Assembly (NCBI RefSeq): GCF_014649815.1
Contig: NZ_BMTT01000006.1
Span: forward strand, 186,001 to 250,000
DNA from: Streptomyces mutabilis
GTDB lineage: Bacteria; Actinomycetota; Actinomycetes; Streptomycetales; Streptomycetaceae
DNA length: 64,000 nucleotides
Direction: 5' to 3'
In this document: piece after piece, positions 25,873 through 33,760 of the stretch
Numbering within the stretch: the stretch's first letter is position 1
Layout: every line of letters begins with the position of its first letter
Made by a program: the position numbers and the translations under genes
The notes under the pieces: generated by a model
The model's input: the letters and a program-made list of their open reading frames with translations, nothing else
Databases searched by the model: none
What the model was told of the DNA's origin: nothing

Positions 25873-26622
25873 ATGCGGAGTGGTGGTGCACGGCGTACGG
25901 CGGCCGCGTCGGCGGCCCTTGGATTCCTCCTGACGGTGTTGTCCGCCTGTGTCGGCCCGTCCGGGCACGACGCGGCGGACCCGGCGAGCGCACGGCCCTC
26001 GGCGAGCCGAGGCGGCGCCACGGCCGACCCGACACGGATCCCCGGCGTCGGCGAACGGCTCCAGCGGCGCATACCCGCCGACTCCCGCCAGGTCGTCGCG
26101 GTGTACGGCGAAGGCAGGGACTCCGCCGACTCCACGGTCGTGCTGTACGCGAAGCAGGGCTCCGCCTGGCACCGCGCCCGCGGTTGGGCGGCGCACAACG
26201 GCAAGAAGGGATGGACGACCGACCATCGCGAGAACGACAAGCGGAGCCCCGTCGGCGTCTTCACCCTCAGCGACGCGGGCGGCGTCCTCCCGGATCCGGA
26301 CCCGGCTCCCGGCGCCGGTCTCCCGTACACCCGGTCGGACGCCTTCGCGGCACCGCGATGGTGGGCCAAGTCCTACTGGCACGACTTCGACTACGTGATC
26401 GCCATCGACTACAACCGGGTCAAGGGCACCCCACCGAACGACCCGACCCGCCCCGAGGGCGCGTCCAAGGGCGGCAGCATCTGGCTGCACATGGACCACG
26501 GCAGCGGCACGTCGGCCTGCGTCAGCCTGCCCGAGCAGGGGATGGAGTACCTGCTGCGCACACTCGACCCCGACCTGCACCCCGTGGTGGTCATGGGCGA
26601 CCGGGCGCACCTCGAGGCCTGA
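25873..26622 (+). CDS. L,D-transpeptidase-like lipoprotein
   Basis: 249 residues. The lipoprotein signal has lipobox LSAC at residues 23-26 (GFLLTVLSACVG), so it should be anchored outside the membrane. A disordered Ala/Ser/Pro linker precedes a YkuD-like domain: VVAVYGEGRDSADSTVVLYAKQ, KRSPVGVFTL (the typical TPxGxF position), SIWLHMDHGSGTSACVSLPEQGM and ending VVVMGD. The Cys is present, but the usual HGC is SAC here. Enzymes of this family cross-link peptidoglycan; activity is uncertain because of that change. It sits between two ABC exporter loci. Confidence 0.8.
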   Translation: MRSGGARRTAAASAALGFLLTVLSACVGPSGHDAADPASARPSASRGGATADPTRIPGVGERLQRRIPADSRQVVAVYGEGRDSADSTVVLYAKQGSAWHRARGWAAHNGKKGWTTDHRENDKRSPVGVFTLSDAGGVLPDPDPAPGAGLPYTRSDAFAAPRWWAKSYWHDFDYVIAIDYNRVKGTPPNDPTRPEGASKGGSIWLHMDHGSGTSACVSLPEQGMEYLLRTLDPDLHPVVVMGDRAHLEA

Positions 26623-26631
26623 CCGTGCGCC

Positions 26632-27093
26632 TCACGGGGTCCGATGGCCCCGTTCGGCCGTGGGGCCGTCGATTAGGGTGTCCAGGAGCCCGCCGAGCAC
26701 TGTGCGCTGATCGTCCGTCAGCGGGGCGAGGATCTCCTCCGCGGCCGCGCGGCGCCCGGCGTGCAGTTCGCGGAGGGCCGCTCGCCCGTCGTCGGTGAGC
26801 TCGATCCGGATCACCCGTCGGTTGCAGGGATCCGGGACGCGGCGCACCTTCCCGGCCGCCTCCAGCCCGTCGACCAGCGTCGTCACGGCGCGGGGCACGA
26901 CCTCCAGGCGCTCGGCGAGATCGGCCATGCGGGGCGGCGAAGCGTAGTGCACCAGGGTGCGCAGCAGACGGGACTGGGCCGGTGTGATGCCCAGGTCGCG
27001 GTGCTCGAGATGGCGTTTCTGAATCCGGTGCACCCGGCGGGTGAGGCGCAGCAACTGCTCGGCGAGCAGGCCGTCGGGATCGGGGGCGGTCAT
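26632..27093 (-). CDS. MarR-family transcriptional regulator
   Basis: 153 residues with MarR architecture: an N-terminal dimer helix (LLAEQLLRLTRRVHRIQKRH), a winged helix (TPAQSRLLRTLVHYASPPRMADLAERLEVVPRAVTTLVDGLEAAGKVRRV, then NRRVIRIELTDDG) and a C-terminal dimer helix. It is divergent from an ABC exporter gene with a 125-bp gap that includes a perfect inverted repeat. The simplest model is a repressor of itself and the exporter, relieved by the exported compound. It converges on the lipoprotein gene with a 9-bp gap. Confidence 0.93.
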   Translation of the reverse strand: MTAPDPDGLLAEQLLRLTRRVHRIQKRHLEHRDLGITPAQSRLLRTLVHYASPPRMADLAERLEVVPRAVTTLVDGLEAAGKVRRVPDPCNRRVIRIELTDDGRAALRELHAGRRAAAEEILAPLTDDQRTVLGGLLDTLIDGPTAERGHRTP

Positions 27094-27117
27094 GCGGGAA
27101 CAATATCAGGACAAGGT

Positions 27118-27142
27118 TCATTGTGAGTGTAGGTAACAATGA
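27118..27142. promoter_or_regulatory. Candidate MarR operator
   Basis: A perfect 7-bp inverted repeat, TCATTGT and ACAATGA, with an 11-bp spacer, lies in a rare AT-rich stretch. It is 24 bp before the marR start and 76 bp before the exporter start. Size and placement fit a MarR dimer site that can block both promoters. Confidence 0.7.
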
Positions 27143-27218
27143 GCTATGGTCCGTAAGGCCGGTTCGTCCGCGTTGCGCCGACGTCATCGACCGTCCCCTC
27201 CCGACCTCGTGAGAGCCC

Positions 27219-29021
27219 ATGCACCCCGATCGCGAATCCGCCTGGCAGGCACCCGCCGACGCGAAGGAACAGCCTCGGCAGGTGCGTCGCATCCTGAGAC
27301 TCTTCCGCCCCTACCGAGGCCGCCTTGCGGTCGTCGGACTGCTCGTCGGCGCCGCGTCGCTCGTCTCGGTCGCCACCCCCTTCCTGCTGAAGGAGATTCT
27401 CGACGTAGCGATCCCCGAGGGGCGCACCGGCCTGCTGAGCCTGCTGGCCCTCGGCATGATCCTCGGCGCCGTCCTCACCAGCGTCTTCGGGGTGCTGCAG
27501 ACGCTGATCTCCACGACCGTGGGCCAGCGGGTCATGCACGACCTGCGCACCGCCGTCTACGGCCGCCTCCAGCAGATGTCCCTGGCCTTCTTCACCCGCA
27601 CGCGCACCGGTGAGGTCCAGTCCCGCATCGCCAACGACATCGGCGGCATGCAGGCCACCGTCACCTCCACGGCGACCTCCCTGGTCTCCAACCTCACCAG
27701 CGTGGTCGCCACGATCGTGGCCATGGTCGTCCTCGACTGGCGCCTGACCGTCGTCTCGCTGCTCCTCCTTCCCGTGTTCGTGTGGATCAGCCGCCGCGTC
27801 GGCAGGGAACGCAGGAAGATCACGACCCGGCGCCAGAAGCAGATGGCCGCGATGGCCGCCACGGTCACCGAGTCGCTCTCCGTCAGCGGCATCCTGCTCG
27901 GCCGCACCATGGGCCGCTCCGACTCGCTCACCCGGGCCTTCGCCGACGAGTCCGAGGGCCTGGTGGACCTGGAGGTGCGGTCGAACATGGCGGGCCGCTG
28001 GCGGATGGCCGTCATCACGATCGTCATGGCCGCCATGCCGGCCGTCATCTACTGGACCGCGGGCATCGCCCTCCAGCTCGGCGGCCCCGACGTCTCGCTC
28101 GGCACGATCGTCGCCTTCGTCTCGCTCCAGCAGGGGCTGTTCCGCCCGGCCGTGAGCCTGCTGTCGACCGGCGTCCAGATCCAGACCTCGCTCGCGCTCT
28201 TCCAGCGCATCTTCGAATACCTCGACCTGCCGGTCGACATCACCGAGCGGGAAGACCCCGTACACCTGGACCACGTCAAGGGCGAGGTCCGCTTCGAGGG
28301 CGTCGAGTTCCGCTACGACGGCAAGGGCGGCCCGGTCCTCGACGGCATCACCGTCACCGTCCCCGCCGGCAGCGGCCTCGCCGTCGTCGGCCCGACCGGC
28401 GCGGGCAAGTCCACGCTCGGCCACCTGGTGCCGCGGCTGTACGACGTGACCGGAGGCCGGGTCACGCTGGACGGAGTGGACGTGCGCGACCTCGACTTCG
28501 ACACCCTCGCCCGCGCGGTCGGCGTCGTCTCGCAGGAGACGTACCTCTTCCACGCCTCGGTCGCCGAGAACCTGCGCTTCGCCAAGCCGGACGCCACCGA
28601 CGCGGAGCTGGAGGAGGCCGCGCGGGCGGCACAGATCCACGACCACATCGCCGCCCTGCCGGACGGTTACGACACGGTCGTGGGCGAACGCGGACACCGG
28701 TTCTCCGGCGGTGAGAAGCAGCGCCTGGCCATCGCCCGCACCATCCTGCGCGACCCGCCCGTCCTGGTGCTCGACGAGGCGACCAGCGCCCTGGACACCC
28801 GTACCGAGGCCGCCGTGCAGGACGCCATCGACGCGCTCTCCGCCGACCGCACCACGATCACTATCGCCCACCGACTGTCCACCGTCCGGGATGCCGACCG
28901 CATCGTGGTCCTCGACTCCGGGCGCCTGGCGGAACAGGGCACGCACGAGGAGCTGCTGAAGCGGGACGGGCGATACGCGGCCCTGGTCCGAAAGGACGCC
29001 CGACTGGAGCCGACAAGGTGA
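27219..29021 (+). CDS. ABC exporter, canonical half-transporter (MDR type)
   Basis: 600 residues: a membrane domain (about 35-325), then an ATPase domain with every motif intact: Walker A GPTGAGKST (about 393), Q-loop VSQETYLFHASVAENL, signature FSGGEKQRL, Walker B VLVLDEATSALD and switch His IAHRLST. It should work as a homodimer, unlike the 22-25.7 kb pair. The membrane domain has GLLVGAASLVSVATPFLLKEILDVAIP typical of MsbA/LmrA-like multidrug exporters. It is probably repressed by the divergent MarR protein. Confidence 0.94.
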   Translation: MHPDRESAWQAPADAKEQPRQVRRILRLFRPYRGRLAVVGLLVGAASLVSVATPFLLKEILDVAIPEGRTGLLSLLALGMILGAVLTSVFGVLQTLISTTVGQRVMHDLRTAVYGRLQQMSLAFFTRTRTGEVQSRIANDIGGMQATVTSTATSLVSNLTSVVATIVAMVVLDWRLTVVSLLLLPVFVWISRRVGRERRKITTRRQKQMAAMAATVTESLSVSGILLGRTMGRSDSLTRAFADESEGLVDLEVRSNMAGRWRMAVITIVMAAMPAVIYWTAGIALQLGGPDVSLGTIVAFVSLQQGLFRPAVSLLSTGVQIQTSLALFQRIFEYLDLPVDITEREDPVHLDHVKGEVRFEGVEFRYDGKGGPVLDGITVTVPAGSGLAVVGPTGAGKSTLGHLVPRLYDVTGGRVTLDGVDVRDLDFDTLARAVGVVSQETYLFHASVAENLRFAKPDATDAELEEAARAAQIHDHIAALPDGYDTVVGERGHRFSGGEKQRLAIARTILRDPPVLVLDEATSALDTRTEAAVQDAIDALSADRTTITIAHRLSTVRDADRIVVLDSGRLAEQGTHEELLKRDGRYAALVRKDARLEPTR

Positions 29022-29064
29022 AGATATGCCAGTTTTGTCTGGTTATAGGAGTTACCGTGCCCGC

Positions 29065-29931
29065 ATGCAGACGAACACTCCGCCACGCGGCGCGAGAGGC
29101 ACCAGGAGAAGGATCCGACTGACGCGCCGGGGCCGCATCGCCCTGATCGCGACCGGCGCCGTCGTGGCCGGCACCGCCGTGGCGGTGCCGCTGCTGATGA
29201 CGGACGACGAGGGGGAGCCCCGCCCCACGTCCCTCGTGATTCCGGAGGGCCGACGGGCGACCCAGGTCTACGCCGCCATCGACAAGACCCTCGCCCTGCC
29301 CGCGGGCACCACCAAGAAGTCCCTGGCCAAGGCCGAGCTCAAACTTCCGAACGACGCCGAGGGCAACCCCGAGGGCTACCTCTTCCCGGCGACCTACCCG
29401 CTCGGCGAGAACCCGACGCCCGAGAAGCTGCTGACGGCCATGGTCGACACGGCGAACAAGAAGTTCACCGGCGCCCCCGTCGCCGCCGGCGCCCAGCGCA
29501 ACGCGCTCAACGTCTACCAGGCGGTCACCATCGCCAGCATCGTGCAGGCGGAGGCCGCCACCAAGGAGGACATGGGCAAGGCGGCCCGGGTGATCTTCAA
29601 CCGGCTGGAGCGCGGGATGCCGCTCCAGATGGACTCCACCATCAACTACGCCTTGGGCCGCTCCACACTGAAGACCACCACCAAGGACACGGCGATCGAC
29701 AGCCTCTACAACTCGTACCAGCGCATGGGACTGCCGCCCACACCCATCGCCAACCCGGGCGAGGACGCGATGCACGCCGCGCTCAACCCGACGCCGGGCG
29801 ACTGGCTGTACTTCGTCACCGTGAAACCGGGCGACACCCGCTTCACCGCCGACTACGCCGAGCACCAGCGCAACGTCGCCGAGTTCAACCGCGTCCGGCA
29901 GAGCGCGTCCGGTGAGACGCGGGACAAGTGA
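29065..29931 (+). CDS. mltG: Endolytic transglycosylase MltG-like (YceG)
   Basis: 288 residues with one N-terminal membrane helix (about 24-42, IALIATGAVVAGTAVAVPLLM) and an extracellular YceG domain. The catalytic region VTIASIVQAEAATKEDMGKAARVIFNRLERGMPLQMDSTINYALG carries the conserved Glu (ASIVQAEA). It ends PTPIANPGEDAMHAALNPTPGDWLYFVTV, a strong family signature. MltG cuts nascent peptidoglycan strands and limits their length. This copy is much shorter than the main Streptomyces MltG as I recall it, and is away from the usual aroE/ruvX neighbours, so it is likely a paralogue. ATG 29065 is chosen from AGGAG 14 nt upstream. Confidence 0.88.
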   Translation: MQTNTPPRGARGTRRRIRLTRRGRIALIATGAVVAGTAVAVPLLMTDDEGEPRPTSLVIPEGRRATQVYAAIDKTLALPAGTTKKSLAKAELKLPNDAEGNPEGYLFPATYPLGENPTPEKLLTAMVDTANKKFTGAPVAAGAQRNALNVYQAVTIASIVQAEAATKEDMGKAARVIFNRLERGMPLQMDSTINYALGRSTLKTTTKDTAIDSLYNSYQRMGLPPTPIANPGEDAMHAALNPTPGDWLYFVTVKPGDTRFTADYAEHQRNVAEFNRVRQSASGETRDK

Positions 29932-29942
29932 CCGTCGGGGCG

Positions 29943-31022
29943 TCACGCGGCGACCGGCTCCTCCTCGGCCAGCCGCCGCCTGATGTCCCGTACCGCCGCG
30001 CGTCCCGCCCGGTTGGCGCCGATGGTGCTGGCCGACGGTCCGTAGCCGACGAGATGGATGCGCGGGTCGGCGACGGCGCGCGTCCCCTCGACCCGAATCC
30101 CGCCGCCCGCCTCCCGCAGACGCAGCGGCGCCAGATGGTCGATCGCCGCCCGGAACCCGGTTGCCCAGAGGATCGCGTCGGCGGCCACCCGCCGTCCGCC
30201 GGCCCACTCCACGCCCTTCTCGGTGATCCGGTCGAACATGGGCAGGCGGTCCAGCACTCCCGACTCGAGCCCCGCCCGGATCGCGTCGTTCAGCGGCAGC
30301 CCGGTCACCGACACCACGCTCTTGGGCGGCAGCCCCTGCCGCACCCGCTCCTCCACGAGCGCCACCGCGGCACGGCCGGCCTCCTCGTCGAAGGGACCCT
30401 CCCGGAAGACGGGCGGCCGCCTGGTCACCCAGGTGGTGGCAGCCGCGTACGGGGCCAGTTCCAGCAAGTGCTGCGTCCCCGAGGCACCCCCGCCGACCAC
30501 GACCACACGCTGCCCGGCGAATTCCTCGGGACCGGTGTACTGCGCGGTGTGCAGCTGCCGCCCGAGGAAGGTCTCCTGCCCCGGGTAGCGCGGCCAGAAG
30601 GGGCGGTCCCAGGTGCCGGTCGCGTTGATCAGCGCACGCGTCGACCAGGTCCCGGCCGACGTCTCGACGAGCAGCCGCCCGCCCGTCCCCTCGCGCACCG
30701 CGAGGACATCGACGGGCCGCCGCACCCGCAGGTCGAAGGTCTTCTCGTACGCCGCGAAGTACTCGCCGATCACCTCGGCGGACGGCCGCGCCGAATCCGC
30801 TCCGGTCAGCTCCATGCCCGGCAGCGCATGCATGCCGTGCACCTTGCCGTACGTCAGCGACGGCCAGCGGAACTGCCAGGCACCGCCCGGCCCGGGGGAG
30901 TGGTCCAGCACCACGAAGTCGTGCTCCGACTCGAAGCCGGTGCGCCGCAGGTGATGGGCGGCGGCGAGCCCTGCCTGACCCGCGCCGATGACGACTACCT
31001 CGACCTCACGTATGTCGTTCAC
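29943..31022 (-). CDS. FAD/NAD(P)-dependent flavoprotein monooxygenase-like
   Basis: A 359-residue two-dinucleotide-domain flavoprotein. The FAD site is VVVIGAGQAGLAAAHHL at residue 8, followed by VVLDHSPGPGGAWQFRWPSLT. The NAD(P) site is VVVVGGGASGTQHLLELA near residue 175, then AILWATGFRAAIDHLAPL and HLVGYGPSASTIGANRAGR. The pattern is that of flavin-containing monooxygenases and CzcO-like proteins; substrate unknown. The GTG start at 31022 is favoured because homology starts at once; the same frame continues far upstream with no homology. It diverges from the YjbQ gene with only 55 bp between starts. Confidence 0.88.
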   Translation of the reverse strand: MNDIREVEVVVIGAGQAGLAAAHHLRRTGFESEHDFVVLDHSPGPGGAWQFRWPSLTYGKVHGMHALPGMELTGADSARPSAEVIGEYFAAYEKTFDLRVRRPVDVLAVREGTGGRLLVETSAGTWSTRALINATGTWDRPFWPRYPGQETFLGRQLHTAQYTGPEEFAGQRVVVVGGGASGTQHLLELAPYAAATTWVTRRPPVFREGPFDEEAGRAAVALVEERVRQGLPPKSVVSVTGLPLNDAIRAGLESGVLDRLPMFDRITEKGVEWAGGRRVAADAILWATGFRAAIDHLAPLRLREAGGGIRVEGTRAVADPRIHLVGYGPSASTIGANRAGRAAVRDIRRRLAEEEPVAA

Positions 31023-31077
31023 GCTTCCACCAACGGTGGAGCGCGCCCCGATCTTCCCCCGGTGCCAGGATTGGGGC

Positions 31078-31503
31078 ATGCCAGATGCTGCCTTCACCAC
31101 CCGAATCCTGAACCTCGCCACCGGCTCGGCGGAGCGGGTCGCCGACATCACGGGCGACTGCGAGACCTTCCTGCGCGAGGCGGCGGCCGGCCGCGACGGC
31201 CTCCTCAACGTCTTCGTCCAGCACGCCACCGCCGGTATCGCCATCATCGAGACAGGCGCCGGCAGTGACGACGACCTGCTGGCCGCCTTGCACACCCTGC
31301 TGCCCGCCGACGACCGCTGGCAGCACCGCCACGGCAGTCCCGGCCACGGCCGCGACCACGTCCTGCCCGCCTTCGTGCCGCCGCACGCGACGCTCCCCGT
31401 GATCGGTGGCCGTCTGGAGCTGGGGACCTGGCAGTCGGTGTGCCTGGTGGACACCAACAGGGACAACCCCGACCGCCGGGTCCGGCTGAGCTTCCTCGGC
31501 TGA
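31078..31503 (+). CDS. YjbQ/UPF0047 protein
   Basis: A 141-residue YjbQ-family protein with the whole signature: LLNVFVQHATAGIAIIETGAGSDDDLLAAL, then DRWQHRHGSPGHGRDHVLPAFVPPHATLPVIGGRLELGTWQSVCLVDTN. Members show weak thiamine-phosphate synthase activity in E. coli complementation, but their native role is unsettled. Conserved His and Asp residues cluster at a trimer interface in known structures. GGGG precedes the ATG. No thiamine genes are nearby. Confidence 0.9.
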   Translation: MPDAAFTTRILNLATGSAERVADITGDCETFLREAAAGRDGLLNVFVQHATAGIAIIETGAGSDDDLLAALHTLLPADDRWQHRHGSPGHGRDHVLPAFVPPHATLPVIGGRLELGTWQSVCLVDTNRDNPDRRVRLSFLG

Positions 31504-31580
31504 CGGCGGCCCTCGCGGGCCGGGTCGGCGAAGCGGCCCGCCGGTCCGGCCCTCGCGGGCCGGGCCGGCGGGTCCGGCCC

Positions 31581-31904
31581 CTACTCCACCGCCATCTCAC
31601 CCAGCTCCGACCAGCCGTCCTGGTCGAGCGTCGTGTTCACGATGCGGGGCGTACGGGCCAGGTACCGCGGCAGCTTCTCCTGCGCGGCCCGGAAGTGCGC
31701 CGACTGGACGTGCGCGGCGCCGGCCTCGTCGTCGCGGAACGCTTCGACCAGGACGTACTCGGACGGGTCGTCGAGGCTGCGGGACCAGTCGAACCAGAGG
31801 CAACCGGGCTCCTCACGGGTGGCCCGGGTGAACTCGCCGGAGATCTCCGGCCACTGGTCCGCGTGTTCCGGGAGCACCTGGAACTTCGCCGTAATGAAAA
31901 TCAT
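31581..31904 (-). CDS. ABM-fold (antibiotic biosynthesis monooxygenase) small protein
   Basis: A 107-residue dimeric ferredoxin-like ABM-fold protein: MIFITAKFQVLPEHADQWPE, FTRATREEPGCLWFDWSRSLDDPSEYVLVEAFRDDEAGAAH, SAHFRAAQEKL. Family members include cofactor-free monooxygenases and the quinol monooxygenase YgiN; many are unassigned. The ribosome site is weak (AGAAAGCGAA). It lies 41 bp after the alcohol dehydrogenase stop on the same strand, so it is probably the last gene of the amidohydrolase-DUF59-dehydrogenase operon. Confidence 0.85.
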   Translation of the reverse strand: MIFITAKFQVLPEHADQWPEISGEFTRATREEPGCLWFDWSRSLDDPSEYVLVEAFRDDEAGAAHVQSAHFRAAQEKLPRYLARTPRIVNTTLDQDGWSELGEMAVE

Positions 31905-31945
31905 GACGTTCGCTTTCTGTGATGGCGGGACCGGGTGTCTTCCGG

Positions 31946-32983
31946 TCACGGCACGAGGACGGCGCGCCCGCGCACCCGTCCGGCGTCCAGGTCCGCCAGC
32001 GCGTCCTGGAACCGGTCGAGCGGGTACGTCGCCGTGTGCAGCCTTACCCGGCCCTGCGCCGCGAGCACCATCAGCTCGCACAGGTCGGTGTAGCTGCCAA
32101 CGAGGTTACCGATGAAGTTGATCTCGGACGAAATGACGTCGATCGTCGGGACGTCGATGTTCTCGCCGTATCCGACGACGTGGTAGTCGCCGGCCCGGCG
32201 CAGCATGCGGACGCCGTCGCGGGTGGCGCCCCCCTCGCCGACGAAGTCGACGACGACCTCCGCGCCGTGGCCGCCGGTCAGCTCCAGCACCTCTTCGACG
32301 TGGTCGCCGTCGGCGACGACGCCTTGGTCGGCGCCGATGGCCCGAGCCAGCTTCACCGCCTCCGGGTTGCGGTCGACGACGACGAGTTCGGCGGCGGTGA
32401 GGGCCTTCAGCACCTGGATGCCGATGTGGCCGAGGCCGCCCGCGCCGATGACCACGCACCGGTCGCCGGGCCGCAGTCGCCGCGCCGCCTTGGCCGCCGC
32501 GTGGTAGGCGGTCAGCCCCGCGTCGGCCAGGGCCGCGACGTCGGCCGGTTCCAGGGAGTCGTCGAGGCGCACCACACTGCGCGCGGACGTCCTGAGGTAC
32601 TCGGCGTATCCGCCGGCGGTGTCGATGCCGGGGAACAACGACTGCTCGCAGTGGACGTCGTCGCCGGCCCGGCAGGCCCGGCACAGTCCGCAGGTCATCA
32701 GCGGGTGGACGATGACCTTGTCGCCCTCGGCGACGCTCGTGACGGCGCTGCCGACGGCGTGCACCCAGCCCGCGTTCTCGTGCCCGATGGTGTACGGCAG
32801 GCGCACGCCGGACTTCTCGGCCCACTGCCCTTCCAGGATGTGCAGGTCCGTCCGGCACACCCCGGCGCCGCCGATCCGCACGATCACGTCGTGCGGACCG
32901 GACACCTCGGGGGCGGGCACCTCGGCCATGCGGATGTTGTCGAGCGGGTGGTCGCCGTACCCGACGACCTGGACTGCCTTCAT
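31946..32983 (-). CDS. Zinc-dependent alcohol dehydrogenase (propane-monooxygenase cluster type)
   Basis: A 345-residue medium-chain zinc dehydrogenase. It has the catalytic zinc region GAGVCRTDLHILEGQ and GHENAGWV, a structural zinc lobe CGLCRACRAGDDVHC (about 98-112) and the NAD site VVIGAGGLGHIGIQVLKAL (about 175). It oxidises an alcohol to an aldehyde or ketone. The protein closely matches, from memory, the dehydrogenase encoded after prmABCD/mimABCD hydroxylase genes, where it would oxidise the alcohol made from an alkane. Its ATG overlaps the DUF59 gene's stop by 4 bp, indicating tight coupling. Confidence 0.92.
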   Translation of the reverse strand: MKAVQVVGYGDHPLDNIRMAEVPAPEVSGPHDVIVRIGGAGVCRTDLHILEGQWAEKSGVRLPYTIGHENAGWVHAVGSAVTSVAEGDKVIVHPLMTCGLCRACRAGDDVHCEQSLFPGIDTAGGYAEYLRTSARSVVRLDDSLEPADVAALADAGLTAYHAAAKAARRLRPGDRCVVIGAGGLGHIGIQVLKALTAAELVVVDRNPEAVKLARAIGADQGVVADGDHVEEVLELTGGHGAEVVVDFVGEGGATRDGVRMLRRAGDYHVVGYGENIDVPTIDVISSEINFIGNLVGSYTDLCELMVLAAQGRVRLHTATYPLDRFQDALADLDAGRVRGRAVLVP

Positions 32984-33759
32984 GCGATGTTCTCCCTGAT
33001 CGTCGTCCGGTGGGCGGCGGGGGCGGCGCCCTCCGGGTTCCCGTCGTCGCAGGATCGAGGCGCCTGGTCGGCGGCGGAGTCCGGGTAACGGGTGCGCAGC
33101 AGCCCGCGGCAGAAGTGCGCGTTGCCGTCGATCGAGATGCGCACCGACCGGGCGAACCGCAGGCGCAGCGGGATCTCCCCGGGCGGGAACGGGCGGCCGT
33201 AGTCGTCCACGAGAGCCGGGTCCGTGGGCGCGGTGCCGAGCCCGAGCGCGGCACGGCGGCGCAGCAGTGCCCGGGTGGCGGCGGTGTCCGGCAGGTCGCC
33301 CAGCGCCACCTCGCCGAGTTGTTCCTCAACCAGGCCGGGCCGGGCGCGCAGCAGCGCCGTGAGTGCCCGTTCCATGGCGGCCGTGTGGGCCTTGCGGCGG
33401 AAGATCTTCCGCAGTTCCTCCAAATCCCGCTCCGCCTCGTGGCCGAAGGTGCCGCGGTATCCGGCGTCGGCCGCCAGACCCCGGTTGATCAGCTCGGAGT
33501 CGTGGTGGTCGTCGAGCAGGACGGCGACCTCGCGGGCTCCGGGCAGTGCCGTGAGGGCGTCCTTGGCGTCGGAGGCCATGAGGTAGGCGAAGTTCGGGGA
33601 GCAGAACGACGTCGGCAGCCGCAGGTGCACCGTGATCCGGCCGTCGTCGGCGGTCAGCGAGCGGACGAACCCGAGGTCGGTGATGGGCTCGTCCAGTTCG
33701 GGGTCGTACACGGTGGCGAGCGCGGCGAGCGCAGCCGCCCGAAGTCGCGCGGCCCTCAT
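32980..33759 (-). CDS. MIP18/DUF59 iron-sulfur assembly-type protein
   Basis: 259 residues. The N-terminal MIP18 (PaaD/SufT-like) domain, residues 8-90, has DPELDEPITDLGFVRSL and LPTSFCSPNFAYLMASDAKDAL with the conserved Cys. The rest is a helical domain found with this subtype and ends in FARSVRISIDGNAHFCRGLLRTRYPD, with a second Cys. This longer form is typical of propane/phenol monooxygenase clusters, where it is presumed to help assemble or insert metal centres. The gene begins 1 bp after the amidohydrolase stop. With no hydroxylase visible, its client here is unclear. Confidence 0.88.
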   Translation of the reverse strand: MRAARLRAAALAALATVYDPELDEPITDLGFVRSLTADDGRITVHLRLPTSFCSPNFAYLMASDAKDALTALPGAREVAVLLDDHHDSELINRGLAADAGYRGTFGHEAERDLEELRKIFRRKAHTAAMERALTALLRARPGLVEEQLGEVALGDLPDTAATRALLRRRAALGLGTAPTDPALVDDYGRPFPPGEIPLRLRFARSVRISIDGNAHFCRGLLRTRYPDSAADQAPRSCDDGNPEGAAPAAHRTTIRENIA

Positions 33760-33760
33760 G

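Noticed and set aside
27144-28946. 600-codon reverse frame opposite the ABC exporter
   Set aside because: Antisense shadow of a canonical ABC transporter; Asp/Gly/Arg-rich, no homology.
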